Positions 52,046-63,222 of a stretch of 64,000 nt of DNA are shown here, piece after piece. Both the position numbers and the translations under genes were made by a program. The notes beneath the pieces were generated by a model, which saw only the letters and a list, made by a program, of their open reading frames with translations, searched no databases and was not told the origin of the DNA. Source of the stretch: CAYUVH01 sp964448135 (lineage in GTDB: Bacteria > Verrucomicrobiota > Verrucomicrobiia > Limisphaerales > UBA8199); assembly GCA_964448135.1 (NCBI GenBank), contig CAYUVH010000049.1, forward strand, positions 136,053 to 200,052, written 5' to 3'. The stretch's first letter is position 1. Every line of letters starts with the position of its first letter.

Positions 52046-52969
52046 TCAGTCCGGGTTGATCCCAAGGACTTGAAGGATGCGATCGAGGTCGTCGTCGTTG
52101 AAAAAGGAAATCTCCACGGCCCCCTTGCCGTTGGCATAACGCACCTGCACTCGCGTGCCGAGCTTTTCGCGCAGTTTGTTTTCGATGCGCGCGACGTGTG
52201 TATTGGCTGCCGGGGAAGTTGCTGCCGGAGTTGCCGCCGGACCCGTGGGCCGTTCCTGCCAGCGGGCGACCAGTGCTTCCGTCTGACGGACATTCAAGCC
52301 ATCCTTGAGGATGCGTTCGACGGCGATGCGTTGCTGCTTTTCGGCGGCCAGTCCAAGAATCACCTTGGCATGGCCGACACTGACCTTGCCCTCGCGCACG
52401 TAACCTTGAATCACGGTGGGAAGTTTGAGCAACCGCAGGGCATTGGCCACGACCGTGCGGCTTTTGCCCACTTTCACCGCGGTTTCCTCCTGGGTCAGCT
52501 TGAAATTCTCGATGAGCTGGCTGTAACCGAGGGCTTCCTCAATCGGATTGAGATTCTCGCGCTGAAGATTCTCGATCAGGGCGAGCTCCAGGACGGCGCG
52601 ATCGTCAGCCTCTCGGACAATTACCGGGACTTCCTTAAGGCCCGCGATTTGGGCGGCACGCCAGCGGCGTTCGCCGGCGATCAGCTCGAGTGAGCCATTG
52701 CTTTCGCGGACGATCAGAGGTTGAACGATGCCTTGTTCGCGGATGGAGTCCGCCAGTTCCTTAAGGGCTTCCGGGGAAAAATCCTTGCGGGGCTGAAACG
52801 CGCAAGGCTTTACCTGCGTGAGAGCGACATGGCGCACCCGTTCCCGCGCGTCTGGCTGAGGTTCGACGGCGGGCGAGGCGGCAGGGGCTGATGGCGGAAC
52901 AGGAGGTTTTGCGAGGGGATTTCCACTCAGCAACGCGCCCAGGCCGCGGCCCAAAGCAGGCTTTGCCAT
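52046..52969 (-). CDS. parB: ParB-family chromosome partition protein
   Basis: The 307-residue protein starts MAKPALGRGLGALLSG, the usual ParB opening. The CTP-binding N-terminal domain has VKPCAFQPRKDFSPEALKELADSIREQGIVQPLIVR and the arginine-patch motif GERRWRAAQIAGLKEVPVIVR. The helix-turn-helix domain has LALIENLQRENLNPIEEALGYSQLIENFKLTQEETAVKVGKSRTVVANALRLLKLP. A C-terminal dimerisation domain ends at FFNDDDLDRILQVLGI. ParB spreads from parS and acts with ParA and SMC. A parA gene, usually adjacent, is not in this window, and no perfect parS was noticed. It lies between an M23 peptidase and the PfkB kinase on the same strand. Confidence 0.93.
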   Translation of the reverse strand: MAKPALGRGLGALLSGNPLAKPPVPPSAPAASPAVEPQPDARERVRHVALTQVKPCAFQPRKDFSPEALKELADSIREQGIVQPLIVRESNGSLELIAGERRWRAAQIAGLKEVPVIVREADDRAVLELALIENLQRENLNPIEEALGYSQLIENFKLTQEETAVKVGKSRTVVANALRLLKLPTVIQGYVREGKVSVGHAKVILGLAAEKQQRIAVERILKDGLNVRQTEALVARWQERPTGPAATPAATSPAANTHVARIENKLREKLGTRVQVRYANGKGAVEISFFNDDDLDRILQVLGINPD

Positions 52970-53000
52970 GTCTTCAGACTGGCGAAGAAGGTCCGGATTG

Positions 53001-53837
53001 TCAATCCGGCGAGGGCGGGTAGGACCTGCCTTCCTCGACCGATTCGACGAGGCCGGTCGCGGTATTGAACTCGACCGGAATCGTCTTCCGAATTTTGCCG
53101 TCGAGGTTGCGAAAGACGGTAAAATGCAGATGCGGCGCGGAAGTAAAACCGGTCATGCCTGACAGCGCGATGGGCTCGTGTAATTTCACCTTCTGGCCTA
53201 CCTGAACGAGCGACCCGTTCTGTTTGAGGTGAACGTATTCGGCAAACGTCCCGTCGTTGTGCCTGATTACGACATAATTGCAGTAAAGCTCGTATTTTCT
53301 GTCCGGTCCGCCCACGTTGGAATTTTGCCGGACGGCAACCACAGTGCCAGGCCGCGCGGCGCAAACCTGGGTTCCGACCGGCATTTCCCAATCAATCGCG
53401 TTTTCGTCACGGCCGCCGCGCTGGTGGCTGAAGCTTCCGCGTGCCCCTTGGATGACCGTGTGCCTTTCGCCGACGTAGGGCAGGGCATAGACATGGTTTG
53501 TGTAACCCCCCATGCCCCGGCCGCCGGCCTGCCAGCGGTAGGTGTAGCTGTAGTTCCAGCGCTGCCCCGGATCGGCGGGCTGAATCGTCGTCAGGACGAA
53601 ATAGATGCGGCCGCGAGCGTCTTCCGTGATGGGAGTGCCGGTGGAAGCGGTCATGTTATTCAGCTTCAGGTCGAGCGTGACGGTCGCTTCCAGACAATTT
53701 GTGAGGCGGGCGTAAAAAGTCACCGTATCACCTTGCCGTCGCTGTTCGATTTGAACATTTAGATTCCCGGGCAGGCTTTCGGCTTGGCAGGCGATGCCCC
53801 AAAACGCGACCCAAAGAATCAGGGAAACCAATTTCAC
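53001..53837 (-). CDS. M23-family (LytM) metallopeptidase, exported
   Basis: The 278-residue protein starts at a GTG (53837) that opens a signal peptide (VKLVSLILWVAFWGIACQA). A beta-domain is followed by the LytM fold. Zinc ligands are present: the His and Asp of SHQRGGRDENAIDWEMPVGT and HLHF in SAPHLHFTVFRNLDG. Other landmarks are ARPGTVVAVRQ, YVVIRHNDGTFAEYVHL and VQVGQKVKLHEPIALSGMTG. It probably cleaves peptidoglycan cross-links. The frame is open further upstream to a TTG at 53948, but that extension has no export signal. It lies 31 bases upstream of parB. Confidence 0.87.
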   Translation of the reverse strand: MKLVSLILWVAFWGIACQAESLPGNLNVQIEQRRQGDTVTFYARLTNCLEATVTLDLKLNNMTASTGTPITEDARGRIYFVLTTIQPADPGQRWNYSYTYRWQAGGRGMGGYTNHVYALPYVGERHTVIQGARGSFSHQRGGRDENAIDWEMPVGTQVCAARPGTVVAVRQNSNVGGPDRKYELYCNYVVIRHNDGTFAEYVHLKQNGSLVQVGQKVKLHEPIALSGMTGFTSAPHLHFTVFRNLDGKIRKTIPVEFNTATGLVESVEEGRSYPPSPD

Positions 53838-53865
53838 TCGAGTGGGAAGATGGGCGGCCGGCGGG

Positions 53866-54153
53866 CTAATGATCGTCTCTTCGCCGTGCTTTGCGGGTTG
53901 CCCGTTCGTCCTCCACCTGCCGTTGTTGGGCGCGGCGCTCCAACGCAATCCTCGCTTCTTTGAAACTCTTGACGGAAGTTCGAACCTTGTCGCGCAATGA
54001 ACGGCGCCTCTGAAATCGCGGGCGGCGACGGCCGCGCTTGAAATGATCGTAGACCAGGAAACCTATGAAAATCGCGGCGACAGCTCCGGCGGCCCACAGG
54101 AGGAGGGCAGGGTCTTTCAGAGTCGAATTGAGTGACAAACTATCGCTATCCAT
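53866..54153 (-). CDS. Small single-pass membrane protein with basic tail
   Basis: The 95-residue product has one transmembrane helix (DPALLLWAAGAVAAIFIGFLVYDHF) and a strongly basic C-terminal part of about 50 residues (KRGRRRPRFQRRRSLRDKVRTSVKSFKEARIALERRAQQRQVEDERATRKARRRDDH) that is probably cytosolic and helical. No family is recognised. It lies 28 bases upstream of the M23 peptidase gene and 76 after the ABC ATPase gene. The hydrophobic helix plus clear reading frame support it; small size and composition bias limit the confidence. Confidence 0.5.
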   Translation of the reverse strand: MDSDSLSLNSTLKDPALLLWAAGAVAAIFIGFLVYDHFKRGRRRPRFQRRRSLRDKVRTSVKSFKEARIALERRAQQRQVEDERATRKARRRDDH

Positions 54154-54229
54154 TAAGCCCGGATGACTTCGGTTAAGCGATTCACTGGCGGGCGACAAGA
54201 ACAATTTTTCGCCAGATGCCGCTTTGCTC

Positions 54230-55372
54230 CTAATCGCCGTCGAGGATTTGTTCAGTCGCCCCGTCGAAAAGATGCACCTTCTCCAAATCAAAGGTGGCCT
54301 TGAACCGTGTGCCCGGTTGGTATTCGTGCTCGCCAAAAATTCGCGCGATCAGACTGCCAGTTCCGCACTTCAGATTGATGATGGATTCAGCGCCCATCTG
54401 CTCGATGAATTCGGTTTCGAATTCGGTCTGGAAACCGACGGATTCCGGAGAAGCGGTCAAATGCTCAGGCCGAACACCAAGCACGAGGGCACGATCGCCC
54501 AACTTCGGTGCGAGCCGGGCCAGCCGGCCGCTCAGAGGTATCCGCAGCCCGCCGTAGTCTTCATCCGCACAAAATGCCCACGTGTCGAGCTGACGGACGC
54601 GGCCGTGGATGAGATTCATCGCCGGACTGCCGATAAAGGAGGCGATAAAAAGATTCTGCGGCTGGCGATACAGAGTAAGCGGGTCGGCCAGTTGCTGGAT
54701 GACCCCATCGCGCATCACACAAATGCGATCACCGAGTGTCATGGCCTCGACCTGGTCATGCGTGACGTAGATCATGGTGGTTTTGAGCCGCGCGTGGAGT
54801 CGGGCAATCTCGGTGCGCATCTGGACGCGCATTTTGGCGTCGAGGTTGGAGAGCGGTTCGTCGAAGAGAAAAACCCGCGGATTGCGGACGAGGGCGCGAC
54901 CAAGGGCGACACGCTGACGTTGTCCGCCCGAGAGCGACTGCGGCTTGCGTTCGAGCAGCGATTCGAGGTCCAAGGCGGCAGCGGCGCGGAGGACAGCCTC
55001 GCGAATTTCTGGCTTTGATTTTCCGGCCAACTTGAGCGCAAAGGACATGTTCTCGAAAACCGTCATGTGCGGGTAGAGTGCATAGTTTTGGAAAACCATG
55101 GCGATGCCCCGGTCCTTGGGGTCGAGGTCGTTGACGACGCTGCCGCCGATCTCGATGGTGCCGGCAGTGGGGTTTTCGAGACCGGCTATCAGACGCAGAG
55201 TGGTGGACTTGCCGCAGCCGGAGGGGCCGACGAGCACGAGAAATTCGCCGTTGTGGATTTCGAGGCTGAGGTCTTTGACGGCGGCGTGGATGGTGTGCCC
55301 GCGTTCGTTGGCGAACGACTTGGAGAGGTTGCGAAGGCGGACGGAGCCGTCGTTTGGAGTAGTGGTGCTCAT
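54230..55372 (-). CDS. Sugar/polyol ABC importer ATPase (UgpC/MsmX type)
   Basis: The 380-residue ATPase powers the importer encoded with it. Motifs are Walker A GPSGCGKST, the Q-loop MVFQNYALYPHMTVFENM, the signature LSGGQRQRVALGRAL, Walker B VFLFDEPLSNLD and the switch THDQVEAM. A C-terminal TOBE-type regulatory region follows from about residue 240 (VLGVRPEHLTASPESV), typical of carbohydrate importers. ATG 55372 overlaps the permease stop by four bases; the frame is open further upstream, inside the permease gene. It is the last gene of the seven-gene run that begins with acs at 62513. Confidence 0.93.
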   Translation of the reverse strand: MSTTTPNDGSVRLRNLSKSFANERGHTIHAAVKDLSLEIHNGEFLVLVGPSGCGKSTTLRLIAGLENPTAGTIEIGGSVVNDLDPKDRGIAMVFQNYALYPHMTVFENMSFALKLAGKSKPEIREAVLRAAAALDLESLLERKPQSLSGGQRQRVALGRALVRNPRVFLFDEPLSNLDAKMRVQMRTEIARLHARLKTTMIYVTHDQVEAMTLGDRICVMRDGVIQQLADPLTLYRQPQNLFIASFIGSPAMNLIHGRVRQLDTWAFCADEDYGGLRIPLSGRLARLAPKLGDRALVLGVRPEHLTASPESVGFQTEFETEFIEQMGAESIINLKCGTGSLIARIFGEHEYQPGTRFKATFDLEKVHLFDGATEQILDGD

Positions 55373-56184
55373 TTGACAGCGCCGAAGGTCAGACCGCTGA
55401 CCAACTGCTTCTGCGTCAGCCAGCCCATGATCATGATGGGTGCAACTGCGAGCAGCGAGGCGGCGGAGAGTTTGGCCCAGAACAATCCCTCGGGGCTGGA
55501 ATACGAGGCGATGAAAGCGGTCAGCGGCGCGGCGTGGGCGCTGGTGAGATTGAGGCTCCAAAAAGCTTCATTCCAGGTGAGAATAATCAGCAGCAGGGCC
55601 GTGGAGGATATGCCCGGCAGCGCGAGCGGGGTGAGCACATGCCGAATTTCTTCGAGCAGACTCGCGCCGTCAACGCGCGCGGCTTCCAAAATCGCCGCGG
55701 GGATTTCGCGGAAATAAGTCACGGACATCCAGACGGCGATGGGGAGGTTGGTCAGGACGGAAATCAAAATCAGCCCCCAAACCGAATCGAGCAACCCGGC
55801 ATTTCGAAATAACAAATAAATCGGTACCAACACGCCCACGGGCGGGAGCATTTTAGTGGAGAGCATCCAGAGCAGGGTGGAGGATGTCTTTTTGCCGGGG
55901 TAAAATGCGAAACGATACGCCGCCGGGATGGCGACGAGAAAGCAGATCAGCGTTGAGCCCAGGGAAATGAGGATCGAATTCAGCGCGAACGCGAGGTAGT
56001 TGCTGCGCGCGAAAACCTCGCGGAAGGATTCAAGTGTCGGCGTGAAAACCAGATTGGTCGAATACGCGCCTTGTTCGGTTTTGAACGCGGTCAGAGTCAT
56101 CCAGAGAATCGGGAAGAAGATTGCGAGCGCGGCAATCCAGCCGGCAAGTGCCCGGAGGCAATTCCGGAACGGGCGGGGTTGCAT
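55369..56184 (-). CDS. Sugar/polyol ABC importer permease (MalG type)
   Basis: The 271-residue inner-membrane permease has six predicted helices, starting LAGWIAALAIFFPILWMTLTAF. The cytoplasmic EAA loop, EAARVDGASLLEEIRHVLTPLALPG, contacts the ATPase. It follows the first permease directly (start 56184 next to stop 56185) and overlaps the ATPase start. The short periplasmic N-part and length match the MalG side of the pair. Substrate by association with the binding protein: a sugar alcohol. Confidence 0.92.
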   Translation of the reverse strand: MQPRPFRNCLRALAGWIAALAIFFPILWMTLTAFKTEQGAYSTNLVFTPTLESFREVFARSNYLAFALNSILISLGSTLICFLVAIPAAYRFAFYPGKKTSSTLLWMLSTKMLPPVGVLVPIYLLFRNAGLLDSVWGLILISVLTNLPIAVWMSVTYFREIPAAILEAARVDGASLLEEIRHVLTPLALPGISSTALLLIILTWNEAFWSLNLTSAHAAPLTAFIASYSSPEGLFWAKLSAASLLAVAPIMIMGWLTQKQLVSGLTFGAVK

Positions 56185-57087
56185 CTAGACGCCTCCTTTC
56201 AGGCCTTTGGCAATCAGCCGCACAAGAAAGAAAGCGGCGACGTTAGCCAGGATGACGGCAAGAATGCCGCCGGCCGAGGCGATGCCTACATCGAATTGCT
56301 GGAGGCCCAGGGAATGGACGAGGTAGGCCAGATTTGTGGTGGCCGTGCCGGGGCCGCCGGCGGTGGTGGTGTGGATTTCGGCGAAGACGGACAACAGAAA
56401 GATGGTTTCGATCATGATTACCACGCCCATGGGCCGCCGCAGATGCGGAAGGATGACATGGAAAAAGATCTGCACGGGCCCGGCGCCGTCGATCAGCGCG
56501 GCTTCGCGTTGCTCGTGATCCAGGGACTTGAGCGAGGTGTAGAAAATAAGCAGCGCAAACGGCAGCCATTCCCAGGAGAGAACGATGATCAGCGAAAACA
56601 TGGGAAAGCGGCCGAACCAATCCACGACCGGCAAACCCAGCGCGGTGCTTCCGCGCGCCAGCAGCCCGTACACGGGATGCATGATGAGATTCTTCCAGAC
56701 CAGCGCGCTTACCGTGGGCATGACGAAGAAGGGGGCGATGGCGAGAAGCAAGGCGGCGTTGCGGCCGAAGAATCGGCGCTGGTACAGAACGGCGAGCAGG
56801 GTGCCGAGGATCACTGTAATGGCGAGCACAGAGCCGATGAGGACGAAAGTATTGCGGATGGCTGGGAAGAAGGCCGGGTCTTCCCAGAGGAATTTGTAAT
56901 TGTCGAGCCGCGCAAAGCCATGCAGATCAGGATTGAGGAGACTGTAGCGAATCAGGGAGAAGTAAATGGTCATGCCGAGGGGCACGATCATCCAGAGAAA
57001 GAGCATGGCGATTGCCGGAACCGCCAGGAAGCGTCGCCCGCCTGAATGTCGCTCTTCCGGCGCGAAGTGGGCGCGGGAGAGATTCAT
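56185..57087 (-). CDS. Sugar/polyol ABC importer permease (MalF type)
   Basis: The 300-residue permease has six predicted helices beginning FLAVPAIAMLFLWMIVPLGMTIYFSLIRYSL. The EAA loop is EAALIDGAGPVQIFFHVILPHLRRPMGVV. Its size and N-terminal arrangement match the MalF/UgpA partner. It lies 17 bases after the binding-protein gene. A TTAGGPGT-like TTTAGGPGTATTNLAY segment in the sequence TTAGGPGTATTN is usual in the sugar-alcohol subgroup. Confidence 0.92.
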   Translation of the reverse strand: MNLSRAHFAPEERHSGGRRFLAVPAIAMLFLWMIVPLGMTIYFSLIRYSLLNPDLHGFARLDNYKFLWEDPAFFPAIRNTFVLIGSVLAITVILGTLLAVLYQRRFFGRNAALLLAIAPFFVMPTVSALVWKNLIMHPVYGLLARGSTALGLPVVDWFGRFPMFSLIIVLSWEWLPFALLIFYTSLKSLDHEQREAALIDGAGPVQIFFHVILPHLRRPMGVVIMIETIFLLSVFAEIHTTTAGGPGTATTNLAYLVHSLGLQQFDVGIASAGGILAVILANVAAFFLVRLIAKGLKGGV

Positions 57088-57104
57088 GGAACTTGGAGCC
57101 GCAG

Positions 57105-58412
57105 CTATTTAAGGTAACCAGCTTGTTTCACCGCTCGCACAGTGGCCGCCTGTCCGGCCTGCAAAGCCTGCTCGACGGACATGTTTCCGGCCAGCGCGCC
57201 GGCGATGGACTGGCCCACCACGGTGCCGAAGGATTGAAACTCGGGTATCTCCACCACCTGGATTCCCTGATACGGCACCGGATGCAGGCAGGGATCGTTG
57301 GGGTTCGCGGTTTGCATCGCTTTCAACGCGATCGGGGCGAAGGGCGCGGCCTTCAGGTAGTCGGGATTATTGTAGGTAGAAGCACGCGTGCCCGGTGGCA
57401 CCGTGGCCCAGCCGGCGTCGGCTGCCACGAGTCCGATGTATTCTTTCGAGGTTGCCCAGAGCGCGAACTTTCGCGCGGCGTCCGGGGATTTGGCAGCCTT
57501 GGGAATCGCGAAGCACCACGACCACAGCCAGTGCGATCCCTTTGGCGTCACCGCAATGGGCGCGTTGGCGAATGCGACTTTGTCCGCCACCTGTGACTCT
57601 TTCTTGTCGTAGAGCGAGCCGGCGGCCACCGTGGCATCGATCCACATTGCGGCCTTGCCGCTGGCGAAGAGCGTGAGGTTTTCGTTGAAGCCATTCGCGG
57701 TTGCACCCGGAGGGCCGGATTCTTTCAGCAGGTTTACATAGCAAGTAATGGCCGCTTTCCATTCCGGAGAATTGACCAGAGGATTCCACTTCTCATCGAA
57801 CCATGCGCCGCCATAGGTATTAATCAGCGTGCCCAGGTAGCACATGTTTTCGCCCCAGCCGGGCTTGCCACGAAGTGTGATGCCGTAGATCCCGGCGGAT
57901 TTGTCGGTCAACGCGGCGGCAAATTTCCTGATGTCCTCGTAGGTCGGCTGCTCAGGCATGGTGAGGCCTTTCGCGGCGAACAAATCTTTGCGATACATCA
58001 GCATCGAACTCTCCCCATAGAAGGGCAGGCCGTAAAGTTTGCCGTCATGGGAAAGCCCGTCGCGCAAGGATTTGAAAACATCCTCGACATCGTATTCTGC
58101 GGGAAAGTCCTTCATTTCGCGCAGCCAGCCGCGTTTCGCGAACAGCGGCGCTTCATAGAGGCCCAGGAACACGAGGTCGAACTGTCCGCTGCCGGTGGAA
58201 ATATCCGTGGTGACGCGCTGGCGCAGGACATTCTCCTCGACTACGACCCAGTTGAGTTTGATGCCGGGATTTTGCGCGACAAACTTGTCCGACAGCTTCT
58301 TGAGTTCGATCATCGCCGGATTGTTGACGGCGGCGATGGTGACGGTGCTTTGCGCCGCGAGCGCGGAACCGACGCAGGCAGCCGTGAGCAGGAGGGTGGC
58401 GAAGAATTTCAT
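57105..58412 (-). CDS. Mannitol/sorbitol-type ABC substrate-binding protein
   Basis: The 435-residue periplasmic protein has a signal peptide (MKFFATLLLTAACVGSALA). The body follows the MtlE/SmoE group closely: NPGIKLNWVVVEENVLRQRVTTDISTGSGQFDLVFLGLYEAPLFAKRGWL, YGLPFYGESSMLMYRKDLF, YGITLRGKPGWGENM, SGPPGATANGFNENLTLFASGKAAMWIDATVAAG, PKGSHWLWSWCFAIP and PYQGIQVVEIPEFQSFGT. That similarity supports a polyol such as mannitol or sorbitol as ligand, though D-arabinitol or xylitol cannot be excluded. It lies 26 bases after the SDR gene, which fits a polyol dehydrogenase. Confidence 0.88.
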   Translation of the reverse strand: MKFFATLLLTAACVGSALAAQSTVTIAAVNNPAMIELKKLSDKFVAQNPGIKLNWVVVEENVLRQRVTTDISTGSGQFDLVFLGLYEAPLFAKRGWLREMKDFPAEYDVEDVFKSLRDGLSHDGKLYGLPFYGESSMLMYRKDLFAAKGLTMPEQPTYEDIRKFAAALTDKSAGIYGITLRGKPGWGENMCYLGTLINTYGGAWFDEKWNPLVNSPEWKAAITCYVNLLKESGPPGATANGFNENLTLFASGKAAMWIDATVAAGSLYDKKESQVADKVAFANAPIAVTPKGSHWLWSWCFAIPKAAKSPDAARKFALWATSKEYIGLVAADAGWATVPPGTRASTYNNPDYLKAAPFAPIALKAMQTANPNDPCLHPVPYQGIQVVEIPEFQSFGTVVGQSIAGALAGNMSVEQALQAGQAATVRAVKQAGYLK

Positions 58413-58438
58413 AATCCGTAATCCGGGGAAGCGGATTG

Positions 58439-59197
58439 TTACCAGCAGGTGTAGCCGCCGTCCATCACCAGATTACTGCCGGTGAAGTAGGTGCTGGCAT
58501 CCGAGGCGAGAAAGACCACCGCCGCGGCAACCTCGGGAGGCTGACCGACGCGCCCCATTGGGGTGAACTCGAGCCACGCCTTGCGCCAGGCTTCATTGGC
58601 CATGCCGCGTTGCGTCATCTCGGTGCCGATGTAACCCGGAGAAACGCTGTTTACCCGCACGCCCCGTTTCGCCCATTCGGCGGCGAGGGATTTGGTGAGC
58701 ATGATCACGGCTGCCTTCGAGGCGTTGTAGGCGGACTGCGGCTGCGGTGTGTTCGCGACCAGTCCCGACATGGAGGCGGTGTTGATCATGCTGCCTTTGC
58801 CCTGGGCCAGCATGATTTTGCCAAATTCCCGGCAGCAATAATAAACCGCATTCAGATTGATGTTCATCACCCGCAACCAATCGGCATCGCTTTGTTCCTC
58901 GGACGGCACGTTGACGCAGATGCCGGCATTATTGAATGCGATATCGATGCGACCGTGCCGGCGTTTAACCTCCTCGGCAACTTTGCGGACCTGGGCGGAA
59001 TCGGTCAAATCGGCCACGAGAAAATCGGCACCCAGCGTTGCGGCGGCGGCTTCCCCCTTTTCCTTGTTGATGTCCACGAGCACAATTTTCGCGCCGTGTT
59101 CCTTCAAGGCGCAGGCCGTTTCCAAACCGATGCCACCGGCGCCACCGGTAACGGTGGCGATGCGGCCCTCCAAGCGGGTCAATCCCGGGTAGTTCAT
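58439..59197 (-). CDS. SDR oxidoreductase, probable polyol dehydrogenase
   Basis: The 252-residue enzyme is a classical short-chain dehydrogenase. It has TGGAGGIG (17-24), NNAG, the Ser of NTASMSG and the active-site YNASK. The C-terminal DGGYTCW resembles sorbitol/arabinitol/xylulose-type reductases. The acidic residue after the second strand (VLVDINKEKG) points to NAD(H). It likely oxidises the imported polyol to a ketose, a role inferred mainly from the importer next to it. Its ATG overlaps the dipeptidase stop by four bases. No ketose kinase follows in the run; the PfkB gene at 50827 is a distant candidate. Confidence 0.86.
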   Translation of the reverse strand: MNYPGLTRLEGRIATVTGGAGGIGLETACALKEHGAKIVLVDINKEKGEAAAATLGADFLVADLTDSAQVRKVAEEVKRRHGRIDIAFNNAGICVNVPSEEQSDADWLRVMNINLNAVYYCCREFGKIMLAQGKGSMINTASMSGLVANTPQPQSAYNASKAAVIMLTKSLAAEWAKRGVRVNSVSPGYIGTEMTQRGMANEAWRKAWLEFTPMGRVGQPPEVAAAVVFLASDASTYFTGSNLVMDGGYTCW

Positions 59198-60474
59198 TTG
59201 CTTGCGGTGGAAGCCTTCCCGACGGCTTCTTTTTGAAGGCGCGCAGCCACTTTCTCTGTTTCACGCATCACGCGCAGGAGATTCAGGCCGGCGACTTTTT
59301 TGATGTCCGATTCCGAGTAACCGCGGCGCATGAGTTCTGCGAGCAGGGCGGGGTAGCAGGATACGTCTTCGAGGCCGACGACGGAACCGCGAAAGCCTTC
59401 GAAGTCGCCACCGAGCCCAATGCAATCAATGCCCGCAACCTTGCGAATGTGATCAATATGATCGGCTACCTGACTCAGCGTCGCCGGCGGCGGAACGGGA
59501 CGGTTTTTGCGCCATTCGATCATCGCGGTTTCAACTTTGTTGGTTTCGTTCGGAAATTCAGCCTTCAGACGCTCTTCCTCTTTGTCGCGTGCAATCAGGT
59601 CGGCGCGCTCGCCTTCGGTGAGGTAACCTGGCATGAAGCAGGCCATGACGACGCCATGGTTCGCGGCCGTCAGTTTGAGCACATCATCCGGAACATTGCG
59701 TGGGTGGTCGCACAATGCGCGCGCGGAGGAATGGGAAAAAATAACCGGCGCCTTGGTGACCTTGAGAGCCGCGCGCATGGTTTCGTCGGAGACGTGGGAG
59801 AGATCCACCAACATGCCAAGGCGGTTCATTTCGGCGACGACCTTTTCGCCAAAGGGAGTCAGGCCATGAGCCTTGGGTTCATCACCGGCAGCGTCGGCCC
59901 ACGAAGTGTTTTTCGTGTGCGTGAGCGTCATGTAGCGCGCTCCCAGGCGGTAGGTCATACGCAACACGGCCAACGAATCGTCAATGGAATGACCACCTTC
60001 CATGCCGATGAGCGAGGCAATTTTGCCTTTCTTGTGAATGCGCTCGATATCGTCGGCAGTCAGTGCGAGTTCGAACGCCTCCGGATAACGCCCAATCATT
60101 CGGTAAACCACGTCAATCTGCTCCAGCACAGCTTGCACGCCCGAAGCGCCGCTCATCATCGTCGGTATGTAAACCGACCAAAATTGCGCGCCCATGCCGC
60201 CGGCCCGCAGCCGGGCGATGTCCGTGACCATCGGCGGATGCATCAGCCGTGTATCCGAGCGCAGATCAATGGCGTCCATGTCATTGCCGCGCTTGCGGTA
60301 TTGCCACGGGACATCGTTGTGCCCGTCTATCAGCGGAACCTCCTTGAGGATTTTGTGCACGGCGGTCATTTGCCGGGTGAGATTGGTGGATGCGGCTGCG
60401 GGTTCGCCGGCTGAAAGTGACGCGACCGAGAGCGTTGCGAGCCAGCCGGCGAGGGAGAGGGTGGATAACTTCAT
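59194..60474 (-). CDS. Exported M19 membrane dipeptidase
   Basis: The 426-residue protein has a signal peptide (LAGWLATLSVASLSAGE). Zinc-binding residues of renal-dipeptidase-type enzymes are visible: His52 and Asp54 (DGHNDVPW), bridging Glu159 (IGMEGGHSI), His227 (VDLSHVS) and His248 (IFSHSSAR). GLGGDFEGF supplies a further Asp. The family cleaves L-Xaa-D-Xaa and similar dipeptides, and some members act on unusual linkages. Its place between acs and polyol-uptake genes is odd. It is coupled to the SDR gene by a four-base overlap and lies 32 bases after acs. Confidence 0.9.
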   Translation of the reverse strand: MKLSTLSLAGWLATLSVASLSAGEPAAASTNLTRQMTAVHKILKEVPLIDGHNDVPWQYRKRGNDMDAIDLRSDTRLMHPPMVTDIARLRAGGMGAQFWSVYIPTMMSGASGVQAVLEQIDVVYRMIGRYPEAFELALTADDIERIHKKGKIASLIGMEGGHSIDDSLAVLRMTYRLGARYMTLTHTKNTSWADAAGDEPKAHGLTPFGEKVVAEMNRLGMLVDLSHVSDETMRAALKVTKAPVIFSHSSARALCDHPRNVPDDVLKLTAANHGVVMACFMPGYLTEGERADLIARDKEEERLKAEFPNETNKVETAMIEWRKNRPVPPPATLSQVADHIDHIRKVAGIDCIGLGGDFEGFRGSVVGLEDVSCYPALLAELMRRGYSESDIKKVAGLNLLRVMRETEKVAARLQKEAVGKASTASK

Positions 60475-60506
60475 TGATTTATGGCGGGCAGACGCAGGGC
60501 CATCAG

Positions 60507-62513
<2,007 letters not shown>

Positions 62514-62700
62514 AATCGTTCGTTGGTTAGCCGGGGCAGTTTAGTGGCGGCGAGCGTGCCGTCAACTTTGTAAAGACCAGTCCCTCAGGCGCATGTCCAG
62601 CCCATGGATTCCCGGGGGGGAAATTGCGCCAGTCGGCCGGTGTGGCACGGGCAGGAAAATCCAAGCTCGATAAGTCTTGAAAACCGGGGTAAGGAAGAGC

Positions 62701-63153
62701 ATGAAAACGAATCCCGTTCCCGCGGACTGCCATGCGATCACGCCTTATTTATCGGTGTCCGATGCGGCAAAGCTCATCGCGTTTCTGAAGCGGGCGTTCG
62801 ATGGCGTCGAGAGGGGAGTCATCCGACGTCCCGACGGCACGGTGATGCACGCGCAGGTTGTGGTGGGCGATTCACTGCTGATGATTGGCGAACCGCAAGG
62901 GCAATGGAAACCCCAGCCCGCCGTGCTGTACCACTATGTGGCCGACGCCGACGCTATTTACAAGCGCGCGCTGGCCGCGGGCGCCACTTCCGTCATGGAA
63001 CCCACGAATATGTTCTACGGGGACCGAAGCTGTTGCGTGCAGGACTCGGCGCAGAACAGTTGGTGGATCGCCACCCGTATTGAGAACCCGACGTTCGATG
63101 AAATACAAAAGCGGGCCGTGGCGTTTTTTGAACAAAGGACGAAGGACACCTGA
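62701..63153 (+). CDS. VOC-superfamily protein, PhnB/glyoxalase-like
   Basis: The 150-residue protein shows the vicinal-oxygen-chelate pattern: ITPYLSVSDAAKLIAFLKRAFDGVE, then HAQVVVGDSLLMIGEP, YHYVADADAIYKRALAAGATSVMEPTNMFYGDRSCCVQDSAQNSWWIATRIEN. It is a single-domain PhnB-like member. The metal-binding residues vary in this branch, so enzymatic activity is uncertain. ATG 62701 is chosen over 62677, which would add eight residues. It is divergent from acs across 187 bases, and 69 bases separate it from the hydrolase at 63223. Confidence 0.82.
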   Translation: MKTNPVPADCHAITPYLSVSDAAKLIAFLKRAFDGVERGVIRRPDGTVMHAQVVVGDSLLMIGEPQGQWKPQPAVLYHYVADADAIYKRALAAGATSVMEPTNMFYGDRSCCVQDSAQNSWWIATRIENPTFDEIQKRAVAFFEQRTKDT

Positions 63154-63222
63154 AGTGCAGCTCCGCGAGGACGCCTCGGGATTTCAATCGCCAAGCTTCG
63201 TGCGCCGGTTATCCTTGATTCG

